64,000 bases of DNA from M1-B18 sp048264125. Its GTDB lineage: Bacteria > Bacillota > Clostridia > Peptostreptococcales > Natronincolaceae. Below the pieces are notes generated by a model. That model was given only the letters and a program-made list of their open reading frames with translations, ran no database searches and was not told the DNA's origin. The DNA is taken from NCBI GenBank assembly GCA_048264125.1, contig JBLXDM010000003.1:62001-126000 (forward strand). The letters are read 5' to 3'. A program made the position numbers and the translations under genes. Each line of letters opens with the position of its first letter. The first letter of the stretch is position 1. Positions 16,463-25,756 of the stretch are shown in pieces.

Positions 16463-17092
16463 TTATTTTTTCATTAGATAAGGTTCAATATATACCATAT
16501 TTCCTCGGACCTTAGCAAGCTCCGGGCCTACAGGCTTTTCTATGTCACCATCCGGTGCCCGCGCGATAATATCAGCTATTCTCAGTTGAGTCGGATTTAA
16601 ATAATAGGCGGCTACACAGGCTTCTGTATTTCCATTGCTGCCTGCATGCGCTATTCCTCTTAAGCTACCCATTACTACAATATTACCATAGGCTATGACC
16701 TCCGCCCCCGGATTCACATCCCCCAATATAATAATATTGCCCTCATAGAATAATCGTTGTCCGGAACGAAGCGTTCCATAAATAAATTTAGTAAGACCTT
16801 CATTTATTCCTTGAAATATCTCATCAACCTCGGATTTTTTTTCAGAAGCTGTCTCCATCTGCACCACCATCTGATATCTATTTGCCATTATTTCCTTTAG
16901 CTCATGCTTTTCCTCATTGGAAAGCGTTTCACATTGTATATCAAGAATTCTGGCACCTGTAAAAAAGGTTTTCGTTTTCTCAAGTTTTTGAACCAGCTGC
17001 TCCTTTATAGCCTCATATCCCAGCTCCTGATTAATTTGAATGAAAATTCCTTTTTTTGTACCCTTAAACTCGATTGCATTTTCCTGGGGCAT
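16463..17092 (-). CDS. minC: Septum site-determining protein MinC
   Basis: This inhibitor of FtsZ ring assembly has an N-terminal domain (IEFKGTKKGIFIQINQ...) and a C-terminal beta-helix domain with SGQRLFYEGNIIILGDVNPG, EVIAYGNIVVMGSLRGIAHAG, the MinD-binding part. I take ATG 17092 as start, because GGAGG precedes it by 8 bases and the protein then begins like other MinC proteins (209 residues). A GTG at 17143 would add 17 residues without a good ribosome binding site. Confidence 0.93.
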   Translation of the reverse strand: MPQENAIEFKGTKKGIFIQINQELGYEAIKEQLVQKLEKTKTFFTGARILDIQCETLSNEEKHELKEIMANRYQMVVQMETASEKKSEVDEIFQGINEGLTKFIYGTLRSGQRLFYEGNIIILGDVNPGAEVIAYGNIVVMGSLRGIAHAGSNGNTEACVAAYYLNPTQLRIADIIARAPDGDIEKPVGPELAKVRGNMVYIEPYLMKK

Positions 17093-17214
17093 TGTTGATT
17101 CCTCCATATTAGTTGCATATGTAACCTTTAATAAATTCTCCACATATCAATTAAATCCTGCTAAATTCTAAAAAATATAAGTAATAGGTCATTTGTAGGA
17201 GTTTGTATAAAGCT

Positions 17215-17247
17215 AAAGCAGACTGCTCTATTGAGCCAGTCTGCTTT
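17215..17247 (-). terminator. Hairpin at the end of the PBP2 gene
   Basis: AAAGCAGACTG (17215-17225) pairs with CAGTCTGCTTT (17237-17247), a perfect 11-bp stem that includes the stop codon (17228-17230). On the minus strand it is followed by AGCTTTATAC, a weak U-tract, so it may attenuate rather than fully stop transcription into minC. Confidence 0.6.
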
Positions 17248-20026
17248 CCAAAAACATTTTGTCTGCTTCTTCTTCTAGATTGAGTCCCATATATTCTGCG
17301 GTTATTTCTCTAAAAATCGGAGCTGCATAGCCTCCAGATCCACCTTGAAATATCAATACAGAAATTGCTATTTCCGGATCCTCATAGGGAGCAAAGCCAG
17401 TATACCATGCGTAATTATCATAATCCCTTTTGAATTGGTCTAAATCTACGTTTTTAATATTGGGATTCAAGAGCTTTATTGCCTCCCTCATGGCATATCC
17501 CTTGTCAAGGAATTTAGCGTCCTCTTTATTATCCTCCATAAGCTCCAGAGTCTTTGCCTCCACAGCTGCTTCGGTAACTCCAAAGGTCTTTAAATGCTTC
17601 TTTAGATATGCTTCTTCATCCAGCTCAGGCATTTTTCCTGACCGCTGTGCCGTACCGGTTTTACCTGCCGTCTTTACTGGAAAATTGGCAAAATAGCTTT
17701 TGGCAGAGCCCGTTACCGTTACTTGATGCATTCCGTAGTTTACCTCGTTGATATTCTCATAGTCATTCATAGGAATTCTTTCAATAAGCTCAGGTGGATA
17801 TTCCGTTAAATTCTCGCCGTCATAATCCTGTATTTTTCGAACAACACTCACATCATACTTATAGCCGCCGTTTGCAAGAATAGCCATATAGTTTGCCATT
17901 TGGATAGGCGTATAGGAATGCTCTCCTTGTCCGATTGCAAAGTTCATTGTATCTGATTTACTCCATTCTGCTTGGTTGAAATAGGTAAACTTAATTACAT
18001 CCGTATAGAAATTTGCCCTTTCGTGTTTAAAGCCTAGCTCCATCATTCTATTATATACCGCTGATCTTGTGGGATTTTCCTCAGTCCAGCTAAGTATTGT
18101 ATCAATTATCTCTGTTACTTTTTCTGATGTAATCTCCACTACTGTCTCATCAAAATCCTCTGCCTTAAGCTGTCGGTTTAGATAGTTGGTTAAAAGTGCC
18201 TTTATGGTTCTGGTCTTACTCTCAAGGCTCGGCACTCCTCCGGATCTTTCTCTGGGGATATCTATTTCAATCCCGGTTCTATCATTCAAGCCAAAGCGCT
18301 TTGAATAGTCAATGATATTATCGACATTCATGGAAAAAGGCAAGTATCTTCCGATACCATAGTCATAGCCGGTGGCTACGGAATAGAAATAATAGTTATT
18401 TGAGTCTGCAATAGCCTGATGAATATTTTGCCAGCCCATTGTTCTCCTATTAGAGTTCCACAGCCAGTTACCAAAGGAATGTCCTCCAATTTGTATAAAG
18501 CCCTTATCCAGTATTTCGTACTCGGGATCTAAGCCCTGCTCCAATGCAGCAATGCCTGTAAGCATCTTAAAGGTAGAGCCCGGCTGTATTGCAGTGCTTA
18601 AGGCAATATTGGTCAATGGTCGTGGGGCTATAGGGTCCTTCTCATTCTCCGGCATCAGGCTGTTCCAATCCGTAAGACTTATGCCTGTTGCAAACAGGTT
18701 TGGATCATAGGTAGGATAGTTAGCCAATGCCAATATTTCACCGTTATTTACATCCTGGACGACTGCTGAAGCAGATTTTGCATTTGACATTACCCCACTG
18801 CTGCTGCTCATTAGAATATTCTTGCCCCACTGAGTTTCATAGGTGCCACCCACTTCTAGAGTCTTCAATACCTCCTCCAAAACCTCCTCTGCCTTGATTT
18901 GCAGATTCAGGTCTATGGTAAGATAAATGGTTTGCCCCGGAACAGGCTCAACCCTCTCAAGAACCTCTATAAGTCTCCCTCTTGAATCAACTATAACCTT
19001 CTGATATCCATCCTCACCATTTAGCTGTTCTTCATATTTCTGCTCTATGCCGGTCTTTCCGATGATAGCGCTGGCGGCATAGCCCATCTCATTGACGTAC
19101 TTATCTATTTCATTCTGTTGCGATATCTTTCCAAGTGTTCCAAGTATATGGGCTCCTACCTTGCCCTCCGGATAATATCGTATAGGCTCAACAGTTATAT
19201 TAACTCCTGGCAGCTCATTTATGCTTTCCTCTATTTCTATAACCGATTGCTTCGATATATCATTGGCAACCGTAACCGGCTGAAATTGAAGATATCCCTG
19301 ACTACGAAGCTGCTCCCTTACAACCATAATTTTTCTGGCATCTATATTATTATATTCCTGTGGAATTTTATAGGTATTGTCTCTGGCGTGGATAAAGGCC
19401 TCCTCGGCAGTACCATCAAAATCCCTTAGGTTATGGCTCTCCAGCCAATTAGTCTTCTTCATTTCCTCTGTAAATCTCATAGTAACTACTGATATTGGAA
19501 CAGTCCCCACATTCTGAAGGAGCTGCTGCTGTGCATCGAAGTCATCCTCCCAGCTGGTAATGCCAAATCTCTGCAGCAAAAGCTGAAAAGCCTCCTTTGC
19601 AGTAGCAGACTGGGGTATTTCGTTCTCATTTTTCCAATTTTCAATTTCTCTGTCGAAGGTAAAAATATACCTTCCCTCATCATCTAATACAATAGGAAAA
19701 TCATCCGTATATCTGTCCTCATTGGCCTCCAGGACATTTATAATTTTTAAAAGCACTTGGTTCAGCTCTTCGTCTACGATTTCATTTTTCATTATTTGCA
19801 CGGTAAAGCTAGGCCTGTTTCCCGCCAGCAAACGACCGTATCTATCCCTTATTTCTCCTCGCGGGGCCTTCAAGGGTATACTCTTAAATATTCTGTTTTC
19901 GGCCTCTTCCCTATATTGTTCTCCGGCAACAATCATAATAGCGGTTAATCTAAATACAATGATTGTAAATACCATAAGAAAGACAACGAGGGTTACGACA
20001 AATCGATCATTCAGGTTTTTCCACAT
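17228..20026 (-). CDS. mrdA: Class B penicillin-binding protein 2 (elongation transpeptidase)
   Basis: At 932 residues this is a long member of the PBP2 family. It has an N-terminal membrane helix (VTLVVFLMVFTIIVFRL), the dimerisation domain start PLKAPRGEIRDRYGRLLA, catalytic PGSTFK (Ser about 484), the second motif SNN near 540 and KTGTAQ near 785. It cross-links peptidoglycan during sidewall growth with MreBCD, whose genes lie directly upstream in the same operon. Insertions around residues 100-240 and 620-700 account for the extra length. No rodA is seen in the window. Confidence 0.92.
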   Translation of the reverse strand: MWKNLNDRFVVTLVVFLMVFTIIVFRLTAIMIVAGEQYREEAENRIFKSIPLKAPRGEIRDRYGRLLAGNRPSFTVQIMKNEIVDEELNQVLLKIINVLEANEDRYTDDFPIVLDDEGRYIFTFDREIENWKNENEIPQSATAKEAFQLLLQRFGITSWEDDFDAQQQLLQNVGTVPISVVTMRFTEEMKKTNWLESHNLRDFDGTAEEAFIHARDNTYKIPQEYNNIDARKIMVVREQLRSQGYLQFQPVTVANDISKQSVIEIEESINELPGVNITVEPIRYYPEGKVGAHILGTLGKISQQNEIDKYVNEMGYAASAIIGKTGIEQKYEEQLNGEDGYQKVIVDSRGRLIEVLERVEPVPGQTIYLTIDLNLQIKAEEVLEEVLKTLEVGGTYETQWGKNILMSSSSGVMSNAKSASAVVQDVNNGEILALANYPTYDPNLFATGISLTDWNSLMPENEKDPIAPRPLTNIALSTAIQPGSTFKMLTGIAALEQGLDPEYEILDKGFIQIGGHSFGNWLWNSNRRTMGWQNIHQAIADSNNYYFYSVATGYDYGIGRYLPFSMNVDNIIDYSKRFGLNDRTGIEIDIPRERSGGVPSLESKTRTIKALLTNYLNRQLKAEDFDETVVEITSEKVTEIIDTILSWTEENPTRSAVYNRMMELGFKHERANFYTDVIKFTYFNQAEWSKSDTMNFAIGQGEHSYTPIQMANYMAILANGGYKYDVSVVRKIQDYDGENLTEYPPELIERIPMNDYENINEVNYGMHQVTVTGSAKSYFANFPVKTAGKTGTAQRSGKMPELDEEAYLKKHLKTFGVTEAAVEAKTLELMEDNKEDAKFLDKGYAMREAIKLLNPNIKNVDLDQFKRDYDNYAWYTGFAPYEDPEIAISVLIFQGGSGGYAAPIFREITAEYMGLNLEEEADKMFLESRLAQ

Positions 20027-20043
20027 GCTTTTATCACCACTTA

Positions 20044-20541
20044 TTAGTATCTTTTTTTCATATATTTAGATTGGTATAATTTAGTTACATAAAAGTATAT
20101 AAAAACGGAAAATATAGAATTATAGAGAACCTCTGTTACAAGCATCTTCTTAAAAAAATTAAAAAGCTCTATTCTATAGCCTAGTAGGTATATCAGCAAA
20201 AGATTTACGCTTTCATAAAAAACAGTTGCCAAGGCCGTTAAGGTGAAGGGAATCAAAAGATTTTCCTTAAATACCTTACGGTTTATCAAACCAACCAAGT
20301 ATCCCGTTATCATATATACACATGCATTTAACCCTATTATTTGCCCAAAAATTATATCCTGCAGAAGCCCCACAAAAAATCCTATAATGGCACCTTTATT
20401 CTTGCCATTATAGATGGCAAAGGATATAACCAAAATCAGCCCTGTATTGGGAAGTACGTCAAAAATCTTGAAATACTGCAGAAGGGTTGATTGTAATATT
20501 AAATTAACAGCAATTATTATGCCGATAATTAGAATTTTCAC
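20044..20541 (-). CDS. mreD: Rod shape-determining protein MreD
   Basis: The 165-residue protein is almost wholly hydrophobic, with about five membrane segments (IIGIIIAVNLILQ, ILVISFAIYNG, GAIIGFFVGLLQDIIFG and others), matching MreD in size and topology. It sits 21 bases after mreC and 17 before PBP2 in the conserved mreBCD order. Confidence 0.93.
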   Translation of the reverse strand: MKILIIGIIIAVNLILQSTLLQYFKIFDVLPNTGLILVISFAIYNGKNKGAIIGFFVGLLQDIIFGQIIGLNACVYMITGYLVGLINRKVFKENLLIPFTLTALATVFYESVNLLLIYLLGYRIELFNFFKKMLVTEVLYNSIFSVFIYFYVTKLYQSKYMKKRY

Positions 20542-20562
20542 CGTTTTTTTCCCCTTTTAAAT

Positions 20563-21402
20563 TTATTCAACAGTGTCTTTCGGTGTCATTACCAGCACCT
20601 TGCTCAGCTTTTTAAAATTTACAGCCGGCTCTACCTTAATGGTCTTTAGCAACTGATCACTGGTTCTAGCTACATCACTGACCTCCCCAATCAAAATGCC
20701 CCTTGAGAATATCCCTAAGCCTGAGGTAACCAATTTATCCCCAACAACAATCTCCGCCAGTGGGTCAAAAAGATAGCCTGATAATTCACTGGTTATGCTT
20801 CCTGTTATAATTCCCTGTGTGTTGGAATCTCGTAATACCTGAAAGCTGACAGAGCTACTGTTATCAATAATCCCCGAAACCTTTGCCCAGTTATCACCCA
20901 CCTCAGTCACTCTTCCTACAAGGCCATTGGAGGCCAAGACAATACTATCCCTATAAACCCCATTATCGGTGCCTACATCTATGGTGAAAATGTCAAACCA
21001 GTTACTGGGGGATTTACCTATAATATTGGCCGCCACTGAATTAAAGCTTTCCTTCTCCTCAGTTTCATTCAGCATATACCTAAGCTCCCGCAGCTCCTCC
21101 AGCTCATCCCTTTCCAGCCTCAGCTGTATAAGCTCCTTTTGAAGCTCCTCAACCTGATTACTCAAATCTCCATTTTGCTTCTTAATCCTTCCTATGTTGA
21201 AAACTGAGCTCAGGCTGTCACCAATGGTTGTTACCCCGTTACTGAAGACTCTCTGTACGGGGGTAAATATGTTGCCCACCCATTTTTCAACGCCTGAAAT
21301 GTTTTCCCTTTGTCGTGACGTTATTGACATCACAATAATTAGAAGGATTGCAGCAATTGCAATTATCATTGCAGTTCGATCCTTAGCAGCTTTTTTGGCC
21401 AT
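20563..21402 (-). CDS. mreC: Rod shape-determining protein MreC
   Basis: This 279-residue bitopic protein has a membrane anchor (TAMIIAIAAILLIIVMSI), a coiled coil (KKQNGDLSNQVEELQKELIQ, continuing to about residue 105) and a beta-domain with AANIIGKSPSNWFDIFTID and LVTSGLGIFSRGILIGEV. MreC links MreB with PBP2 in the elongasome. It lies 14 bases after mreB. Confidence 0.95.
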   Translation of the reverse strand: MAKKAAKDRTAMIIAIAAILLIIVMSITSRQRENISGVEKWVGNIFTPVQRVFSNGVTTIGDSLSSVFNIGRIKKQNGDLSNQVEELQKELIQLRLERDELEELRELRYMLNETEEKESFNSVAANIIGKSPSNWFDIFTIDVGTDNGVYRDSIVLASNGLVGRVTEVGDNWAKVSGIIDNSSSVSFQVLRDSNTQGIITGSITSELSGYLFDPLAEIVVGDKLVTSGLGIFSRGILIGEVSDVARTSDQLLKTIKVEPAVNFKKLSKVLVMTPKDTVE

Positions 21403-21416
21403 CTTTTATCACCAGC

Positions 21417-22448
21417 TTATCCTAATTTCTTTGGTGTAATAAGCACTCTCTTCAAGGTGTCAATTGATTCTATAGCTTTGCCTGTTCCTAAAACAACACA
21501 GTCCAATGGCTCATCAGCAATTCTGACTGGCATTCCCGTTTCTTTTCTAACCAATGCATCCAGCCCCTCCAGCAAAGCGCCTCCTCCAGTCAGCATGATA
21601 CCAATTTCCATAATATCTGCAGCCAGCTCTGGTGGTGTTTTTTCCAGGGTGTATTTAATAGCTTCAATAATTTGTCCCACAGGCTCCCTCAAGGCCTCCA
21701 TAATTTCATTGGAGGATATCTCCAGAGTTTTGGGCAGACCGGAAACTAGATCTCTACCCCTTATAAGCATATTTTTCTCCTGCTCCTTAGGGAAGGCAGA
21801 GCCAATATTTATCTTTATCTCCTCAGCGGTTCTCTCACCTATCATGAGATTATATTCACGTTTAATATAGTGGATTATAGATTCATCCAGCTCATCTCCA
21901 CCAACTCGGATTGACTTTGCGGTAACTATTCCTCCAAGGGAGATTATAGCAACCTCAGTGGTTCCACCACCGATATCCACAACCATACTTCCTGTAGGCT
22001 CTTCAACCGGCAGACCAGCACCTATTGCAGCAGCCATAGGCTCTTCAATAAGGTACGCCTCTCTAGCCCCTGCCTGATATGCAGCCTCCTCTACAGCTCT
22101 TTTTTCCACCTCAGTTACTCCTGAGGGCACACAGACAACAACCCTCGGCTGAATAAAGGACTTTCTGCCGTAGGCCTTTCTAATAAAATATTTAAGCATG
22201 CTTTGTGTAACGTCAAAATCAGCAATTACACCATCCTTCATAGGTCGAATTGCCACGATATTTCCCGGCGTTCTTCCAATCATCTTCTTTGCTTCTTCTC
22301 CTACCGCTAATACTGTCTTTGTATCATTTTGTATCGCTACAACAGAGGGCTCTCTTAAAACGATTCCCCTTCCATTAACATAAACTAATGTATTTGCTGT
22401 TCCTAAGTCAATTCCCATATCCTTGGAAAAAATATTCAATAATCCCAT
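21417..22448 (-). CDS. mreB: Rod shape-determining actin homologue MreB
   Basis: The 343-residue protein has the actin/Hsp70 fold motifs DMGIDLGTANTLVYVNGRGI (phosphate 1), MVVDIGGGTTEVAIISLGG (phosphate 2) and GIMLTGGGALLEGLD (adenosine). MreB filaments position sidewall synthesis. It is first of mreB-mreC-mreD-mrdA-minC-minD-minE, downstream of radC as in Bacillus. Confidence 0.98.
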   Translation of the reverse strand: MGLLNIFSKDMGIDLGTANTLVYVNGRGIVLREPSVVAIQNDTKTVLAVGEEAKKMIGRTPGNIVAIRPMKDGVIADFDVTQSMLKYFIRKAYGRKSFIQPRVVVCVPSGVTEVEKRAVEEAAYQAGAREAYLIEEPMAAAIGAGLPVEEPTGSMVVDIGGGTTEVAIISLGGIVTAKSIRVGGDELDESIIHYIKREYNLMIGERTAEEIKINIGSAFPKEQEKNMLIRGRDLVSGLPKTLEISSNEIMEALREPVGQIIEAIKYTLEKTPPELAADIMEIGIMLTGGGALLEGLDALVRKETGMPVRIADEPLDCVVLGTGKAIESIDTLKRVLITPKKLG

Positions 22449-22475
22449 TTAATTATGCTCCTTCCTCTACTCTGC

Positions 22476-23174
22476 CTACAAAAATTCTCTTTCCTTTAGA
22501 CTGCAATAAGTACCATCACCAATTATGATGTGATCCAGGACCTCTATTCCAACAATGCTGCCTGCTTCCTGTAATCTCTTTGTGATTTTTATATCTTCAT
22601 TGCTTGGGGATGGATCACCGCTGGGGTGATTGTGAACAAGAATAATTGATGAGCTGCTACGCTTTATTGCCCTCTGGAAGACCTCTCTAGGGTGAACAAT
22701 GGAGGCATTTAAGCTACCGATAGAAATGTTCTCAATAGAGATAAGCTCGTGCTTTGTATTTAAAAGAAGTATATTAAAATATTCCTTCTTCTTATAGCGC
22801 AATTCTTCCATTAGCAGGCTGCTGACATCCATAGGGCTCTTTATTCTATAATTATTAACCTTTGTTGTTAAAGCTATACGCTTACCCAACTCTACTGCAG
22901 CAATCAATTGTGCAGATTTGGCGAGACCCATTCCCCTAATATTACTCAATTCTTCTACTGTTGTGTCGGTTAGAAATCTAAGACCATCATTAGAATAATT
23001 CAATATATTTTCCGCAAGCTTTATAGCGGTTAATTCCTTAGCTCCAGTTGCCAATAGAATGGCAATAAGCTCTGCATTTGATAGGCTTTCAACCCCGTTA
23101 TTCAACAGCTTTTCCCTCGGCTGTTCACTTTGGGGCATGTTTTTGATTGTTTTTACTTCATACTCTCTATTCAA
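22476..23174 (-). CDS. radC: RadC family JAB-domain protein
   Basis: The protein of about 232 residues has the HhH region (LSNAELIAILLATGAKELTA, LSNIRGMGLAKSAQLIAAVEL) and a C-terminal JAB/MPN domain with the zinc motif HNHPSGDPSPSNEDIKIT. RadC was once linked to DNA repair, but its activity is not established. The start is one of two close TTG codons: the one at 23174 has AGGGGA 7 bases upstream, while the one at 23180 is too near that site. The mreB-radC-maf order agrees with other Bacillota. Confidence 0.93.
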   Translation of the reverse strand: MNREYEVKTIKNMPQSEQPREKLLNNGVESLSNAELIAILLATGAKELTAIKLAENILNYSNDGLRFLTDTTVEELSNIRGMGLAKSAQLIAAVELGKRIALTTKVNNYRIKSPMDVSSLLMEELRYKKKEYFNILLLNTKHELISIENISIGSLNASIVHPREVFQRAIKRSSSSIILVHNHPSGDPSPSNEDIKITKRLQEAGSIVGIEVLDHIIIGDGTYCSLKEREFL

Positions 23175-23262
23175 GCTCAATTCCCCTATCCAATTAATTT
23201 TAGGAATTATGCCGGATCTAGCACCCTGAATTTAAAAGTGTTCAAGGCACCATGCTGCTATA

Positions 23263-23841
23263 TTATTTTAAAAGACCTGTATTGAAATGCTTATTTAAAA
23301 GCTCCTCTAGCCTATAAAGAGGCATTCCAACCACGTTATAATAGTCTCCTTCAATTCTCTCTACAAATAAAGCTGCCTTACCCTGGATTCCATAGGCCCC
23401 TGCTTTATCCATCGGCTCTCCCGATGCGATATAGCTATTAATTTCTTGATCTGACAGCGCTTTAAAGAATACTTTAGTTTCAGAATAATCCACTGCTTCC
23501 TTGCCGGTTGCTGCATCAATAACGGCAATACCTGTTATTACCTGATGCGCTTTACCCGACAAAGCCCTTAGCATTTGATACGCCTCTATTTCATCCGTAG
23601 GCTTTCCTAAAATTTCGTCTGACACTACTATAGTATCTGCTGCTATAACGATTGCCGCCTCATTTATTCCTGCGGCTATGTCCTGAGCTTTTCTTAAGGC
23701 AAGCCTTTTGGCCTCCTCATGGGGAGCTACGGCCTTTTCTAAGGTCTCGTCTACGTCACTGGCACAAACAGTGAAGCTTACACCCAAATTACTAAGTAAC
23801 TCTTTACGTCTAGGAGAATTTGATGCTAAAATAAACCTCAT
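23263..23841 (-). CDS. maf: Maf-like nucleotide pyrophosphatase
   Basis: The 192-residue enzyme has the Maf motifs LASNSPRRKELLSNLG (phosphate binding), IVIAADTIVV (catalytic Asp) and KAGAYGIQGKAALFVERIEG. Maf/YhdE proteins hydrolyse dTTP/UTP or modified nucleotides to monophosphates. The gene follows the DUF4321 gene by about 8 bases and precedes radC. The intergenic 23175-23262 shows no feature I can support. Confidence 0.95.
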   Translation of the reverse strand: MRFILASNSPRRKELLSNLGVSFTVCASDVDETLEKAVAPHEEAKRLALRKAQDIAAGINEAAIVIAADTIVVSDEILGKPTDEIEAYQMLRALSGKAHQVITGIAVIDAATGKEAVDYSETKVFFKALSDQEINSYIASGEPMDKAGAYGIQGKAALFVERIEGDYYNVVGMPLYRLEELLNKHFNTGLLK

Positions 23842-23849
23842 ACCTTCAC

Positions 23850-24098
23850 CTACAATCTGTTAAATATAACAACTGAGAGCAATAGTCCGATAAGGCTGGC
23901 CACATTGATTTTTATCAAGAAGCTCAGCTGAAGAAAAATCACACCTAGATTCACTTCAAAGCTTCTTAGACCCAAAGGCTCAGGCCCATAGGATAATATG
24001 GGAAGGGTTTTTCCCAAAGCATCTCCTAGTAATCCCCCTAAAACTACCCCTGTTATTATAAGTAAAACCAATAGCCACGGATTTTTATATCTGCTCAT
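23850..24098 (-). CDS. DUF4321 family small membrane protein
   Basis: This 82-residue protein has two membrane segments (PWLLVLLIITGVVLGGLLGDAL and the C-terminal LSFLIKINVASLIGLLLSVVIF) flanking a polar loop with FEVNLGVIFLQ, the pattern of the DUF4321 family. Function unknown; it is usually found near maf, radC and mreB in Clostridia. ATG 24098, preceded by AGGGGGATAAGG, is clearly better than an upstream start at 24188. Confidence 0.8.
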   Translation of the reverse strand: MSRYKNPWLLVLLIITGVVLGGLLGDALGKTLPILSYGPEPLGLRSFEVNLGVIFLQLSFLIKINVASLIGLLLSVVIFNRL

Positions 24099-24129
24099 CC
24101 TTATCCCCCTAAATACATGTATTATATCC

Positions 24130-24642
24130 CTATATCTGATTAAAATGTATCTTAGTCTTTGAAATAGTGAAATTTGCAGTAATTCCAATAAATACTCCGG
24201 TTATTAAACTTACAAACATCATTATCGGCAGATAGGTGAAAATCTTAGCATTGTTAATAATCAAGCTTGCCACTGTAAGCTGGGCTATATTATGAGCCAA
24301 TGCACCAAAAACGCTTACCCCCACCAAGCTAAAGTATTTCTTGAAAAAACGATATACCAGCCACATTACAATTGTACTGGCAAAGGCTCCAGCAAGGCTA
24401 TACATCATCGATGTTACCGCCCCAGAGGCCAGTCCACCAATAAAGCATCTAAGCAAATTTACACCCAAGGCGTATTTTAGACCAAATAGCACAAGGGTTA
24501 TAAGGCCTATAATGTTGGCAAGCCCCAGCTTTGCTCCGGGTGCAATACCCATGAAGGGGTTTGGTATACCTGCCTCCATTACATGAAGGGCCAGTCCCAA
24601 GGAGGTCAGCATTGCTAGCTGTGTTAGTTTTTTAATATTCAT
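24130..24642 (-). CDS. Gx transporter / heptaprenyl diphosphate synthase component I family protein
   Basis: The protein of about 170 residues is a multi-pass membrane protein with LTSLGLALHVMEAGIPNPF, GAKLGLANIIGLITL and GGLASGAVTSMMYSLAGA, the signature of the 'Gx transporter' (Hpre_diP_synt_I) group. It resembles ECF-type substrate-binding S components, so a vitamin or precursor transport role is likely, but the substrate is unknown. The start is ATG 24642 or GTG 24651; neither has a strong ribosome binding site. Confidence 0.8.
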   Translation of the reverse strand: MNIKKLTQLAMLTSLGLALHVMEAGIPNPFMGIAPGAKLGLANIIGLITLVLFGLKYALGVNLLRCFIGGLASGAVTSMMYSLAGAFASTIVMWLVYRFFKKYFSLVGVSVFGALAHNIAQLTVASLIINNAKIFTYLPIMMFVSLITGVFIGITANFTISKTKIHFNQI

Positions 24643-24850
24643 TGTTATCACACTTTCTATTTTGTTTTCTAGTTTCTTACTATAGCTGTGCTTTATTTCA
24701 CAAATAGCAATTTATATCGATCCTTGTATTTTCGTGCCTCAAAAAGAGTACATTAAAAGTTTATCATTAAGTAAAATAAGATACAAGTAGTAATTAATTG
24801 CTATTATTGACCATTTTCATTTATTTGGCCTTTTTAGTATATTGCTTCAG

Positions 24851-24887
24851 AAAAAAAGAGCTCCATAGTTAAATGAAACTCTTTTTC
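24851..24887 (-). terminator. Terminator of the rnf operon
   Basis: On the minus strand AAAAAGAGTTTCAT pairs (two G-U pairs) with ATGGAGCTCTTTTT around a 6-base loop, followed by more T. It lies about 20 bases beyond the rnfB stop. The remaining gap to 24642 shows no other feature. Confidence 0.75.
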
Positions 24888-24907
24888 AAAGCATGAAATT
24901 TTGCTTT

Positions 24908-25741
24908 TTATATGGCGTCCTTTTTGTCAATATTTCTTCTCTCGAAGTTTCCTTCGATCGCCTTAGTAGGACACTTTTCTACACATACAAAGCAGTTTGT
25001 ACATTTTTCGTAATTTATGAAGGCCAAGTTATCCTTAAAGTCAATTGCTTCATAAGGACAAGCCTTTACACATATCTTACAAGCAATACAGCCCACACTG
25101 CATTTCTGACGTACAACCTTGCCTGGCTCCTTGTTGTTGCAGGCAATAACAACATCCTGATGATGCGGAACCATATCGATTACAGTCTTAGGACAAACCT
25201 CTACACACTTACCACAGGCTGTACACCTTTCTGGTATGATTCTTGCTAATCTTCCTTCAACAATTTCGATGGCATCAAATTGACATGCCCTTACACAGGT
25301 GCCTAAACCTAAACATCCATATTGACAGGATTTACTTCCACCGGCAACCATACTGGCAGCCACACAATCCTCTATTCCTTGATAGTCAAATTTCTCTTTG
25401 CATTTTACGGTATCACCATTACAGATGACCTTAGCCACCATTTTAACAGAATCTCCTGCATCCACACCCATAATGCTACCTAAAGCAGAAGCACATTCTG
25501 AGCCGCCAACGGGACATCCTGTTACAGGGGCCTTACCCTCCACAATGGCACGAGCAAAGCCATCGCAGCCGGGAAAGCCGCAGCCACCACAGTTTGCTCC
25601 CGGAAGAGCATCTCTGACGGCTGTCATTCTTTCGTCTACCTCTACTTCAAATTTCTTAGAAGCATAGGCCAGCCCTGCACCAAACAACAGTCCAAGACCA
25701 CCTAGGCTTAATATTGGATACACCACTACGTCTAAGTTCAT
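24908..25741 (-). CDS. rnfB: Rnf complex subunit B (multi-cluster ferredoxin-like)
   Basis: The 277-residue protein begins with a membrane helix, then a 4Fe-4S domain (ALPGANCGGCGFPGCDGFA) and ferredoxin domains with CTACGKCVEVCPK, CSVGCIACKICVKACP and CTNCFVCVEKCP. It accepts electrons from reduced ferredoxin for the ion-pumping Rnf complex. It is the last gene of rnfCDGEAB, the order common to clostridial acetogens and fermenters. The C-terminus carries an extra cluster-rich region, as usual in Clostridia. Confidence 0.97.
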   Translation of the reverse strand: MNLDVVVYPILSLGGLGLLFGAGLAYASKKFEVEVDERMTAVRDALPGANCGGCGFPGCDGFARAIVEGKAPVTGCPVGGSECASALGSIMGVDAGDSVKMVAKVICNGDTVKCKEKFDYQGIEDCVAASMVAGGSKSCQYGCLGLGTCVRACQFDAIEIVEGRLARIIPERCTACGKCVEVCPKTVIDMVPHHQDVVIACNNKEPGKVVRQKCSVGCIACKICVKACPYEAIDFKDNLAFINYEKCTNCFVCVEKCPTKAIEGNFERRNIDKKDAI

Positions 25742-25756
25742 TATTTTATCTCTCCT

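Noticed and set aside
21457..21870. 137-codon plus-strand frame inside mreB
   Set aside because: Antisense shadow of a highly conserved gene; composition is Ser/Ile-rich as expected for complement reading and no ribosome binding site is present.
23228..23248. AAGTGTTCAAGGCACC near maf as a third copy of the 109-bp element end
   Set aside because: Only a short partial match with no paired inverted repeat; could be chance.
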